NCBI RefSeq assembly: GCF_900114165.1
Contig: NZ_FOSB01000015.1
Location: forward strand, 1-64,000
Source of the DNA: Halobacillus dabanensis
GTDB taxonomy: Bacteria; Bacillota; Bacilli; Bacillales; Halobacillaceae
Length of the DNA: 64,000 nt
Direction: 5' to 3'
Under the pieces are notes generated by a model. It saw only the letters and a list, made by a program, of their open reading frames with translations. It was not told the origin of the DNA and did no database searches. Below, piece after piece: positions 28,741 to 36,418 of the stretch. Made by a program: the position numbers and the translations under genes. Positions within the stretch are counted from its first letter, which is position 1; every line of letters begins with the position of its first letter.

Positions 28741-29841
28741 ATGCCTTGGTCCCTTCTCCTGGGGTTAGTCCCTCGGAAAGTATGGCTTTGGTTAATTGGT
28801 ATTCTGGTAGCTCTTTTCCTTCTACAAATGCTTTTGTATGCTTCAGTCATTACAGGGTTGATCGGTTATCAAAAGTCTTCCTCTAGTGAGGATGTGAGGT
28901 CCGTTGATATGGTAAATGGAACAGCGCAAGTTTCAGCTGTACTAGAAGAGTACCGTCCTCTGTTTGAAGAATATGCTGAAAAGTATGGGGTGTCCAAGTA
29001 TGTGGAGCTTCTCTTGGCCAAAACGATGCAGGAATCGGGTGGCCGTCTTGATGATGTGATGCAAGCAAGTGAGTCACTCGGTCTACCTCCAAACACGATA
29101 GAGGATCCCGAAAGAAGTATTAATGTTGGTATCCGATACTTCTCTGAGATGCTGGAGAAAGCAGAGGGAGATATTAAGCTAACACTCCAAGCTTATAACT
29201 TCGGTGGAGGGTTTATTGATTACGCAAACAAACACAACAATGGAGAGTACAGCAAAGAGTTAGCAATCGAATTTTCAAGGATGAAATACCAGGAATTGAA
29301 GCATACAGGCATTTATTCCTGCATTAGACCGGAGTCGGCAGAAACAGGAGCTTGTTATGGGGATATTGGTTATGTTGAGGCCGTTTTAAGTTATCTTAAA
29401 GGCGGAGTTATTGAAGCAGATTTACAACCAACGGGAGATTGGGTGATGCCCATTGAAGGAGCACTCACACAGACATCCGATTATGGCATGCGCCCAGATC
29501 CTTTTGATGGAAAACCGGATATGCATAGAGGTATAGACTTTGCTTGTACGAACGCCGTAACGCCTATTCAAAGCGTAGATAACGGTCAAGTGGTTGAGGT
29601 GGAAAGAAGTAACTCTGGTTATGGAAATAACGTTCTTGTGAAACATGAAGAGGGACTTTATAGTCACTATGCTCATTTGTATACGATAAGTGTACAAAAC
29701 GGGGAGATGATTCAAAAAGGGTCAAAAGTAGGCAAGTGTGGTTCGACAGGAAACTCTACAGGTCCCCATCTACATTTCGAAGTTAGGACCAAAAACCAAT
29801 ACCGTTCGGACGTAGATCCTGCCCCTTATCTTGGGCTTTAA
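28741..29841 (+). CDS. Bifunctional cell-wall hydrolase: lysozyme-like plus M23 peptidase (VirB1-like)
   Basis: Opens the peptidoglycan for the conjugation channel. The 366-aa protein has an N-terminal membrane anchor (about 15-40). A lysozyme/transglycosylase-like domain follows at ~60-220, with LLLAKTMQESGGRLDDVMQA, the catalytic glutamate in QESGG, and LTLQAYNFGGGF. A C-terminal M23 metallopeptidase follows at ~240-360 with MHRGIDFACT (H-x3-D), then SHYAHL and HLHFEV for the remaining zinc and catalytic histidines. Two-domain hydrolases at this place are common in Gram-positive T4SS; ICEBs1 CwlT uses NlpC/P60 instead of M23. Confidence 0.92.
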   Translation: MPWSLLLGLVPRKVWLWLIGILVALFLLQMLLYASVITGLIGYQKSSSSEDVRSVDMVNGTAQVSAVLEEYRPLFEEYAEKYGVSKYVELLLAKTMQESGGRLDDVMQASESLGLPPNTIEDPERSINVGIRYFSEMLEKAEGDIKLTLQAYNFGGGFIDYANKHNNGEYSKELAIEFSRMKYQELKHTGIYSCIRPESAETGACYGDIGYVEAVLSYLKGGVIEADLQPTGDWVMPIEGALTQTSDYGMRPDPFDGKPDMHRGIDFACTNAVTPIQSVDNGQVVEVERSNSGYGNNVLVKHEEGLYSHYAHLYTISVQNGEMIQKGSKVGKCGSTGNSTGPHLHFEVRTKNQYRSDVDPAPYLGL

Positions 29842-29856
29842 GAAAGGAGAACATAG

Positions 29857-30435
29857 ATGAATAGACGCGTTCTTTTTGGGATGTTTGTCGCTCTATTAAT
29901 CTTACTTACCTCGGTTAATATCTATGCTACACACACGGCATCGAATGACGATTTGCAGGAAGACATGCACGAGTTGGAAGTGAAATACGAAGAGATTATG
30001 GAAGAAAAAACTGAATTAAAAGAGACGTTACAAGCACAGGAACCTGCTGACATTCAAGCGAGATATGACGCTTTAGTGAAGCAGGTTTCTACGTTTGTAG
30101 AGGTTGCTTTTAAACAGGATAAAAGAACCTATCAAGAAAGGAAAAAAGAAGCACACAAGGTGATGAGCGAAGATTTAGCTGCAACCTTCTTTCCTGCAGA
30201 GACCTATAAAGGAGACAGGAAAACGGAGGTGGATGAAGTAGAAATATTCATCAAAACAGGTAATCTCACAAACAATCAAGCTAGCGTATTAGTTAAGTTT
30301 AAACACGCGCTCTATTCTTTGCAGAGCGATCAAAAACAGGTGTCTCCTGTGTTTCTCAGAATAAATGTTCATAGAGAAGAAGGGCACTGGATGATAACAG
30401 ATTTTCAAGACGTAGAAGAGGAGGGATATACATGA
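29857..30435 (+). CDS. Bitopic VirB8/TcpC-like transfer protein
   Basis: A 192-aa protein with one N-terminal membrane helix (about 5-25), a coiled coil (~30-65), and a C-terminal ~110-residue alpha/beta domain (VKFKHALYSL, PVFLRINVHREEGHWMITDF) of NTF2-like appearance. VirB8 and TcpC proteins have this plan and bridge the inner membrane part of the channel. Call is by topology and context. Its stop overlaps the next ATG (ATGA). Confidence 0.65.
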   Translation: MNRRVLFGMFVALLILLTSVNIYATHTASNDDLQEDMHELEVKYEEIMEEKTELKETLQAQEPADIQARYDALVKQVSTFVEVAFKQDKRTYQERKKEAHKVMSEDLAATFFPAETYKGDRKTEVDEVEIFIKTGNLTNNQASVLVKFKHALYSLQSDQKQVSPVFLRINVHREEGHWMITDFQDVEEEGYT

Positions 30436-31295
30436 AAAAACAAACGAAACACATTACGGAAGGGACCACGAATAAATATCTTATTGGATTAAGCGTCGTG
30501 GCAATGGCGCTTCTTTTTTTCTTATTTTCTGGTTTTATATTTGGTGATGAAGAGCAGAGTGAAGTTCAACAAACGCCTGTCAATGAACCTCTGAACTTAC
30601 AAGGAGCAGGAGAACTGATCATTAAGGACTGGGTTTATAATCCAACGAAAAAGCTGATGGTTGTCACCATAAATATCAATAAATCAACAGTTTTATTAGA
30701 TGAATCGTTGAGCTTTACGGCTCAGGAAAAAGAGCATCCAAAACGCAATCTTCCAACGCACGTAGAGTACAACGACGAAAACAGATATGTCATTAGTATC
30801 AAACAGGTAAGTCCTTCCTTTGATGCCATGGCCTTAGATGTTAACAAAGAAGAAACCACTAGGCTACTTACTGAAAAGAATGATCAAAATTCCCTGAAAG
30901 GGGGTGAGGAAAAGAAAGAGCTGGCACGTATTTATACAGATCAACGTAAAGTGAAAATGGACAAACAATTAATCATTTTAACGGAGCAGGAATATGAAGT
31001 AGCTGCTGTATCTGAAGAGATCGAAGAGGCGAAAGAAACAATGAAAGAGAAGAAGGAAAGTATTCAAACGATCAATGAACGAATCAAAGATATTGATCAA
31101 AAAATCGTTGAATTAGAATCAGAGCTTCTTTACGAAACGGAGGAAGAGAAAAAACAAACAGAGGCTAGAATTCAACACCTAGAAAATGAAAAAGATCAGA
31201 TCAATCAAGAGGCGGCTGAACATGAACTAACTATCCAAACCATCGTTGAAAAAGTTGAGATGTTGGAAGAGAAACGGGAGATGATTTCGAACTAA
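30432..31295 (+). CDS. Membrane-anchored coiled-coil protein of the transfer operon
   Basis: A 287-aa protein: basic N-terminus, one membrane helix (about 20-37), a ~100-residue beta-rich region (INVTINSKST-like alternation around KKLMVVTININKSTVLL), and a long terminal coiled coil (~195-285, heptads rich in E, K, I and L). It overlaps the preceding gene by four bases and ends the secretion operon before the candidate oriT. No family recognised; the layout suggests an extracytoplasmic structural subunit. Confidence 0.65.
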   Translation: MKKQTKHITEGTTNKYLIGLSVVAMALLFFLFSGFIFGDEEQSEVQQTPVNEPLNLQGAGELIIKDWVYNPTKKLMVVTININKSTVLLDESLSFTAQEKEHPKRNLPTHVEYNDENRYVISIKQVSPSFDAMALDVNKEETTRLLTEKNDQNSLKGGEEKKELARIYTDQRKVKMDKQLIILTEQEYEVAAVSEEIEEAKETMKEKKESIQTINERIKDIDQKIVELESELLYETEEEKKQTEARIQHLENEKDQINQEAAEHELTIQTIVEKVEMLEEKREMISN

Positions 31296-31329
31296 AAAGG
31301 AGTGTAGGTTGTGAAAAAGGTCAACACGC

Positions 31330-31500
31330 GGACCACACATCTCCTGTGCAGGGGCCACACATCACGGTGAATACACGAATGAACGTTCCTATTTTAGCCG
31401 CACAGCGACCGCACATCTGGAGATTTTCTTGTTCCCTCGTTTTGCCCGGCTCTGCCGGGATTCACACGCCAAGTGGGAACAAAAACCCCTTATGCTCTTC
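31330..31500 (+). other. Candidate origin of transfer (oriT)
   Basis: A 250-bp gap without a gene lies between the secretion operon and the relaxase operon. It has iterated CCRCACAT motifs (31333-31340, 31355-31362, 31409-31416), a perfect GC hairpin CCCGGC-TCT-GCCGGG (31445-31459), and then the imperfect inverted pair AAGTGGG/CCCCTT around 31471-31490, followed by ATGCTCTTC. Direct repeats plus a hairpin beside a putative nic sequence, immediately before mobC-like and relaxase genes, is the usual form of oriT. The exact nic base cannot be read off. Confidence 0.55.
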
Positions 31501-31546
31501 TCTTTATTCACTAGTTTTAGGAACTTCATCAAAGGGAGTGATGGTA

Positions 31547-31804
31547 ATGGAAGTGAGAATTCGCTATATGGATCCAAAAACTGTTCAACGAATTGACGAA
31601 CTTGCGTATGAAAAAGGATTAAGTCGGCAAGAGTTTTTACATTCTCAGTTACATCAATTGGCTGTCTTTCGAGAAGAGAATAATCGTGAACAAAGGCTGC
31701 AGCAATTAGTCGATCGAAACATTCAAACGATGGCTCATTGTTATACAGCCATTAGAGAAATGAACGATCTCTTACAGATAGAAGAACCAGGTGAAGAAGC
31801 ATGA
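31547..31804 (+). CDS. Relaxosome accessory protein (MobC-like, RHH type)
   Basis: An 85-aa protein beginning MEVRIRYMDPKTVQRIDELAYEKGLSRQEFL, which has the beta-strand then two-helix pattern of ribbon-helix-helix DNA-binding proteins. A C-terminal helical tail follows. It directly follows the candidate oriT and overlaps the relaxase gene by four bases, so it most likely binds oriT and helps the relaxase. Start is ATG 31547 (an ATG two codons earlier is also possible) with AAAGGGAGTG upstream; the longer open frame from 31346 would cross oriT. Confidence 0.75.
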   Translation: MEVRIRYMDPKTVQRIDELAYEKGLSRQEFLHSQLHQLAVFREENNREQRLQQLVDRNIQTMAHCYTAIREMNDLLQIEEPGEEA

Positions 31805-32964
31805 GTGAAACCGTAACGCCTGGAGTAGTATTAAAAACAAAATTCGTGACAGCCAATAAGAAAGGGTTTCAAGATTATGTGCAATACGTGGACCGTGAAG
31901 AAGCGAAAGGAAAGGGGGATGCTCATCGGTCCATGTTTAGTTTATATAATCACTATATGGACGATCCGGATAAAACATCGGCTTTGTTTACTCAACAGTC
32001 AGATCACTTATCTATAGAAGGAAAACAGGGAATCAAATCATTATTCGAACAAGCTCAAAAGAAGAACAGTATCATGTGGCAAGATGTCATTACTTTTGAT
32101 AATGATTGGCTCCAAAAACGAGGTGTTTACGATTCAAAGACACACACCATAGATGAAGATGCTTTGAAGCAAGTGACACGGAAATCGATGCAGTCGATGA
32201 TGAAAAAAGAGAGATTACAAGAGAGTGCTGTTTGGTCGGCGGCCATTCACTATAACACGGATAACATTCACATTCATGTGGCCACAGTCGAACCCAACCC
32301 GACTCGTGATCGTGGAAAACGAAAGCCGAAAACGTTAGACGCGATGAAAAGTGAAGTGGTGAATGGATTGTTAGATCGAACCCAAGAACGAAATCAAATT
32401 AACTCGTTGATCCGTGATCATATGGTAAATACAAAGAAAGAGAATAGCAGTATGAAATGGAGCAATAGAGAGATGAAACCTTTTTTACTCGACGTGTATA
32501 ATCACTTGCCAGAGGATAAGCGACAGTGGCAGTATGGCTATCAAACGCTGAATCCTCTTCGACCAAAAATTGATGAATTAACCACAAAGTATTTAGATAA
32601 GTATCATGGCAAAGATATGAAGCAGCTGCATGAAAAATTGGATCAAGAAGTGAATGAATTAAAGCGTGCCTATGGGGATGGACCGAAGGATAAAAAGCGA
32701 TATCAACATTACAAACAAAACAAGTTGGATGATCTATATAAACGAATGGGCAATGCTTTCTTACAGGAAATGAAACGGTACGATCACCAGCAGTATCCTA
32801 GACAAACGACCCACACCAATGCCCCTTATAAGTCCATGCCTTCAGGGATTCAATTGCAACGTTCCTTGAGAAGCATTCAACGTTCGTTGGGGCAAACGTA
32901 TGACCAGTTTATCAATGACTTGGATCATCAAAAGTTAGAACGAGAAATCGAAACAGAAAGGTAG
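31801..32964 (+). CDS. MobP2-family relaxase
   Basis: The relaxase nicks oriT, stays bound to the 5' end and pilots the strand to the recipient. The 387-aa protein has FVTANKKGFQDYVQYVDREEA near residue 15, where the catalytic tyrosine is likely. The HUH metal motif is seen as AIHYNTDNIHIHVATVEPNPTR near 148-169. A basic C-terminal helical part follows. Similar proteins of Listeria and Bacillus plasmids are called MobP2. It overlaps the accessory gene (ATGA). Confidence 0.88.
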   Translation: MSETVTPGVVLKTKFVTANKKGFQDYVQYVDREEAKGKGDAHRSMFSLYNHYMDDPDKTSALFTQQSDHLSIEGKQGIKSLFEQAQKKNSIMWQDVITFDNDWLQKRGVYDSKTHTIDEDALKQVTRKSMQSMMKKERLQESAVWSAAIHYNTDNIHIHVATVEPNPTRDRGKRKPKTLDAMKSEVVNGLLDRTQERNQINSLIRDHMVNTKKENSSMKWSNREMKPFLLDVYNHLPEDKRQWQYGYQTLNPLRPKIDELTTKYLDKYHGKDMKQLHEKLDQEVNELKRAYGDGPKDKKRYQHYKQNKLDDLYKRMGNAFLQEMKRYDHQQYPRQTTHTNAPYKSMPSGIQLQRSLRSIQRSLGQTYDQFINDLDHQKLEREIETER

Positions 32965-32974
32965 GGGTACTTGA

Positions 32975-33403
32975 ATGAGAAAACGTCAAAATGTCACGTT
33001 GCATGAAGAGACAATTGCGTTAATTAAAGAGTATCAGGAACAGCACCATATACGTTATCCAGGTGAAGCTTTGGATCGTATGATTGAGGAATGGGAAGCA
33101 CAGAATGCGAAGGAACAATCACAAGAATATCTCATGAGTTTGATGGCTCAACGTTTTCAAGACGTGTTTTCTGAAGAGATGAAACGGTTGCGGTTAGCAG
33201 CCAATCGAAACGATAAAAATACACAGGTCCTTCTTGAATTAATGAATGGTTTTGCGATGGATCAGAACTTAGAAAGTTGTGTTACGACACCAATTTTTGA
33301 GAGCCCAGCGATGAAGGATGCAAAACAAGCGGTGGAAGAAAGGATCAGTCATCAGCGTCAAAAGAGAATAAGTGCCGGAGAGACTCAACCAGCTTCAAGC
33401 TAA
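32975..33403 (+). CDS. Hypothetical protein with RHH-like N-terminus
   Basis: A 142-aa protein. Residues 1-40 (RKRQNVTLHEETIALIKEYQEQHHIRYPGEALDRMIEEW) have the basic strand plus helix pattern of ribbon-helix-helix proteins; the rest is helical. It is ten bases after the relaxase gene, so it probably belongs to the DNA-processing operon. Function not known. Confidence 0.65.
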   Translation: MRKRQNVTLHEETIALIKEYQEQHHIRYPGEALDRMIEEWEAQNAKEQSQEYLMSLMAQRFQDVFSEEMKRLRLAANRNDKNTQVLLELMNGFAMDQNLESCVTTPIFESPAMKDAKQAVEERISHQRQKRISAGETQPASS

Positions 33404-33443
33404 TGGTATGAATTAGTAATTATCCAACAAAGGAGTGGAAGGA

Positions 33444-33725
33444 ATGCTTATGTTTAATAGCGATTATGAAGTTGGTGTGTTTAAGCGTTTAAGTGAAAAT
33501 AATGAGCTGGTGATGGAGGTGGGCCAGGAGAAATATACCTTAACGTTGAGTGATCAGGAAATGGTTGATCTTGAACAGCATTTAGTGAATCAAGAGAACT
33601 TACTCATTCCTTTTCATAAGAAAACAAAGGAACTGATATTAAATACAGAATCTAATTACGATGAGGAAGAAATGGAAGAACTCATGAACATTAGTGAGGG
33701 AGCTGAGGATCATGGCGAAGACTAA
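33444..33725 (+). CDS. Small acidic protein, unknown function
   Basis: A 93-aa acidic protein (MLMFNSDYEVGVFKRLSENNELVMEVGQ-type beta start, ending in a run of E residues). The RBS AGGAGTGGAAGG fixes ATG 33444; a GTG three codons upstream overlaps the RBS. It overlaps the ArdC-like gene by 14 bp, which suggests coupled translation. Not recognised. Confidence 0.6.
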   Translation: MLMFNSDYEVGVFKRLSENNELVMEVGQEKYTLTLSDQEMVDLEQHLVNQENLLIPFHKKTKELILNTESNYDEEEMEELMNISEGAEDHGED

Positions 33726-35199
33726 ACGATCCTATAAACAGAAATCACCGGAAAAGGTTAAAGAGGAGATTAATCGACTGACGGAGGGGATGGAAAAAAG
33801 TATTTCTAACCACTTTCATTCACCCGAACAAATGAAAGAGTATCTAGACTTTATGGGAAAATTCCATCGGTATTCTCCACGTAATACAGCACTCATTGAT
33901 TCACAGTTTCCGGGAGCTGAAGCTGTAGGTTCCTACGCCTTCTGGAAAGACAAAGGGTTTTCCGTAAACAAAGGAGAGAAAAGTCTAAAGGTTCTCGTGC
34001 CTAATCGTTTAGGTCAGCAGTTTCAAGATGAAGAAGGCGAATGGAAACCTTTGAAATATGCCACAAAAAAAGAAAAGCAACAAGTCAAAGACGGTCAACT
34101 CGATAAAAGAGATGGCCGTCTTGTTTATTCTACTGGAAGTGTGTTCGATGTTTCGCAGACAACGGCCACTCAAAAAGATCTGCCTCAAATCTTTCCTAAC
34201 AAATGGATCGATGGGGAGGTTCAAAATTACAATCAGCTTCGACAAGGGATGGAGGCTATTGCAGAGCGAAATAACATTCACATTGTAGAGCCTTATGAAG
34301 AGTTAGGGGTAGCTAAAGGTGTAAGTTACACCGGGCGAGATGAAGTCGCTCTTAATCCGCGTAACTCCGAGCGACAAGATACAAAGACTCTGTTACATGA
34401 ACTAACTCATGCCAAGCTTCATACAAAAGAAAAAATGAATGACTACACCAAACCGGAGAAGGAATTTCAGGCGGAAATGACAGCTTACACGGTTGCTTCT
34501 TATTTCAATATTGATACCAGTGACTACTCATTAGATTATCTGCATCACTGGACCAAGGATCACGAATTTAAAGACCATGAGAGCCTATTACAGGAAGTTC
34601 AGTTAACAGCTAAAGAATTTATTACAACCATTGAAGAATCTATGGGCCAAGAAAAGGAAGGGGAGAAAACAATGAGTGTTAAAGAACCAAAACATGAAAT
34701 AGAAGAGGAGAAACAAGAAAGAGAGACTTTGCCTTCAGAAAAGCTTCGGGAAATGTACCGAAGCCAAGTAAGCAAGGCTGAAAAGGATAGCGGGCCATTT
34801 GGTAAGGAAGAAAAGGTCGAAGAGGAATATTCTCATCAAGACTTCAAAGATGCTTATAAAAAAGAGCTCATGAACTTTATTGAACCAACAGTTGGAAAAG
34901 AACTGGACAAAGAAGAAAGTAACGACCGACAAGAACGTTTAAATCAGATGCGTGCTTATCAAGAGACTCACAGTAAGGAAGAGGTGTACCAGCTTAAGAA
35001 AGAATCTCTTCAAGAATTAAAAGAACTGCCTTTAACGGATCGTGGAGAGCAGCGACTATCTCAAATCGAAAGTAAGTTGGACCGAGAGTTCTATGAAGAA
35101 AAAGAAAGCATCACTTCGGAAAAAAAGAATGGAAAGGGGAATAAGGAGGATTTTCAGCAGAAGGAAAAGCCAAAAGAAAAAGTAGAGGTTGAACGATAG
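33712..35199 (+). CDS. ArdC-like antirestriction protein with zincin domain
   Basis: A 495-aa protein. Residues ~12-125 form the ArdC N-terminal single-stranded-DNA-binding domain (FHRYSPRNTALIDSQFPGAEAV, WKDKGFSVNKGEKSLKVLVP). Residues ~170-280 hold an ImmA/IrrE-like metalloprotease core with LLHELTHAKLH (HExxH) and EFQAEMTAYTVASYF. The last ~200 residues are charged and helical. ArdC-type proteins protect incoming single-stranded DNA from restriction in the recipient. Start at ATG 33712 (GGAGCTGAGG upstream). The gene is followed by a terminator. Confidence 0.85.
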   Translation: MAKTKRSYKQKSPEKVKEEINRLTEGMEKSISNHFHSPEQMKEYLDFMGKFHRYSPRNTALIDSQFPGAEAVGSYAFWKDKGFSVNKGEKSLKVLVPNRLGQQFQDEEGEWKPLKYATKKEKQQVKDGQLDKRDGRLVYSTGSVFDVSQTTATQKDLPQIFPNKWIDGEVQNYNQLRQGMEAIAERNNIHIVEPYEELGVAKGVSYTGRDEVALNPRNSERQDTKTLLHELTHAKLHTKEKMNDYTKPEKEFQAEMTAYTVASYFNIDTSDYSLDYLHHWTKDHEFKDHESLLQEVQLTAKEFITTIEESMGQEKEGEKTMSVKEPKHEIEEEKQERETLPSEKLREMYRSQVSKAEKDSGPFGKEEKVEEEYSHQDFKDAYKKELMNFIEPTVGKELDKEESNDRQERLNQMRAYQETHSKEEVYQLKKESLQELKELPLTDRGEQRLSQIESKLDREFYEEKESITSEKKNGKGNKEDFQQKEKPKEKVEVER

Positions 35200-35227
35200 G
35201 CAGGGAGTTTTCTCCCTGTCTTTTTTT
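35200..35227 (+). terminator. Terminator after the ArdC-like gene
   Basis: GCAGGGAG-TTTT-CTCCCTGT followed by seven T's, directly after the stop codon. It separates the relaxase/ardC operon from the primase gene. Confidence 0.9.
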
Positions 35228-35258
35228 ATATCTAATTTTAGAGAGGAGGAAGTGCTGC

Positions 35259-36191
35259 ATGGCTAAACATGTAAGCGCGGACCAAGTGGAGGTTGCACGT
35301 AATGTGGATCTAATAGACTATCTTGAGCGTAAAGGGGAGCCATTAAAGAAAGAGGGAAGATACTACCGGCATCAAGTGCATGATAGCTTAGTTATTAAAG
35401 ACCAATTGTATGCCTGGAACTCTAGAGACGAAAAAGGGGCTGGAGTCATTAACTTTGCGAAAATGTTTTATGGCATGAGCTTTCCGGAAGCTGTTCTGGA
35501 TCTGAATGCGCAAGGTTATAAAGTGAAAGACAATGTCCAAGAGCAAAAACCTAAGGCGCCTTATCAATATCCCTCTCATTATGAAGTGAACGATAAGACA
35601 AAAGCTAAAGATTATCTTACGAAAGAACGGAAGATTCATCCTAGGATTGTTGATTGGCTTGATAATAAAGATTTAATCGCCCAGGACAAGCTCGGGAATG
35701 TAGTGTTTAAGTGGAAGCAGCAAGGAGAGATCGTTGGTGCAGATAGACAAGGTACTTCTCCAATGAAAGATGGGAGAATATTCAAAGGGATTGATAGGGA
35801 CAGCCATGGTTCAGCTGGGTTCTCAGTTGATATAGGTAAACCTAATTCTATTTATCTTTTTGAAAGCCCGATTGATGCGTTATCCTATTGGAGTATAAAG
35901 AGAGAAAAGCTGCAGAACACTCGGTTAGTTTCCATGTCTGGGCTTAAGCGCCAGACGATGATAAATGAGATTAAACGAATGGGGAAGGAAGGTCATAAGG
36001 TGAATCACATAACTTTTTGTACAGATAATGATAAGGCAGGGACGGAATTTGCTAATAAATATCAGAATTTATTAGCAAACAGTTTATCCCATATAGATAT
36101 TTCTAAAAAGAAAGATTGGAATGAGGATTTAAAGAATAGGTTAGAACAATTCAAGCATGTTAAACATCCCTACTTCTCAAGAGGGAGTTGA
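35259..36191 (+). CDS. TOPRIM-domain primase-like protein (DUF3991)
   Basis: A 310-aa protein. Residues 1-95 resemble a CHC2-type zinc-free primase start (VDLIDYLERKGEPLKKEGRYYRH, VINFAKMFYGMSFPEAV). Residues ~120-190 match the DUF3991 linker (HPRIVDWLDNKDLIAQDKLGN). The TOPRIM domain is seen as IYLFESPIDALSYW near 204 (the acidic E) and HITFCTDNDKAGTEFA near 246 (DxD). Such proteins of conjugative plasmids are thought to prime complementary strand synthesis after transfer. Last transfer gene of the ICE before the cargo. Confidence 0.85.
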   Translation: MAKHVSADQVEVARNVDLIDYLERKGEPLKKEGRYYRHQVHDSLVIKDQLYAWNSRDEKGAGVINFAKMFYGMSFPEAVLDLNAQGYKVKDNVQEQKPKAPYQYPSHYEVNDKTKAKDYLTKERKIHPRIVDWLDNKDLIAQDKLGNVVFKWKQQGEIVGADRQGTSPMKDGRIFKGIDRDSHGSAGFSVDIGKPNSIYLFESPIDALSYWSIKREKLQNTRLVSMSGLKRQTMINEIKRMGKEGHKVNHITFCTDNDKAGTEFANKYQNLLANSLSHIDISKKKDWNEDLKNRLEQFKHVKHPYFSRGS

Positions 36192-36313
36192 GTTGAAAAT
36201 AGTTACAATATGTACTTGTTTAACAGAGAGCAACCGTCACATGGTAAGTTACTTTTGAAGGATAAAAAGGTATTTCATGGTCGGTTGTTTAAACTTTCTT
36301 TTATAGTTGAAAA

Positions 36314-36358
36314 AACAACCATTCTAGCCAGCCACCAGGTGGGCATAGAATGGTTGTT
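36314..36358. terminator. Long hairpin between primase and cargo genes
   Basis: A 13-bp perfect inverted repeat AACAACCATTCTA/TAGAATGGTTGTT with an inner GC-rich loop (GCCAGCCACC, GGTGGGC) that can extend the stem. It lacks a good T tract rightward, but A-rich sequence precedes it, giving leftward T's. It lies between two converging genes, so it may end both transcripts, or it may mark a cassette boundary. Confidence 0.55.
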
Positions 36359-36418
36359 AATTAATAAAAATATTGAGTTTCACCTTTGTTTGCATGGAGT
36401 GTATAACTATTTATATAC

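Noticed and set aside
31346..31546. N-terminal extension of the MobC-like protein
   Set aside because: The extra residues would be coded by the candidate oriT with its repeats and hairpin, and the good RBS lies at 31531-31538.
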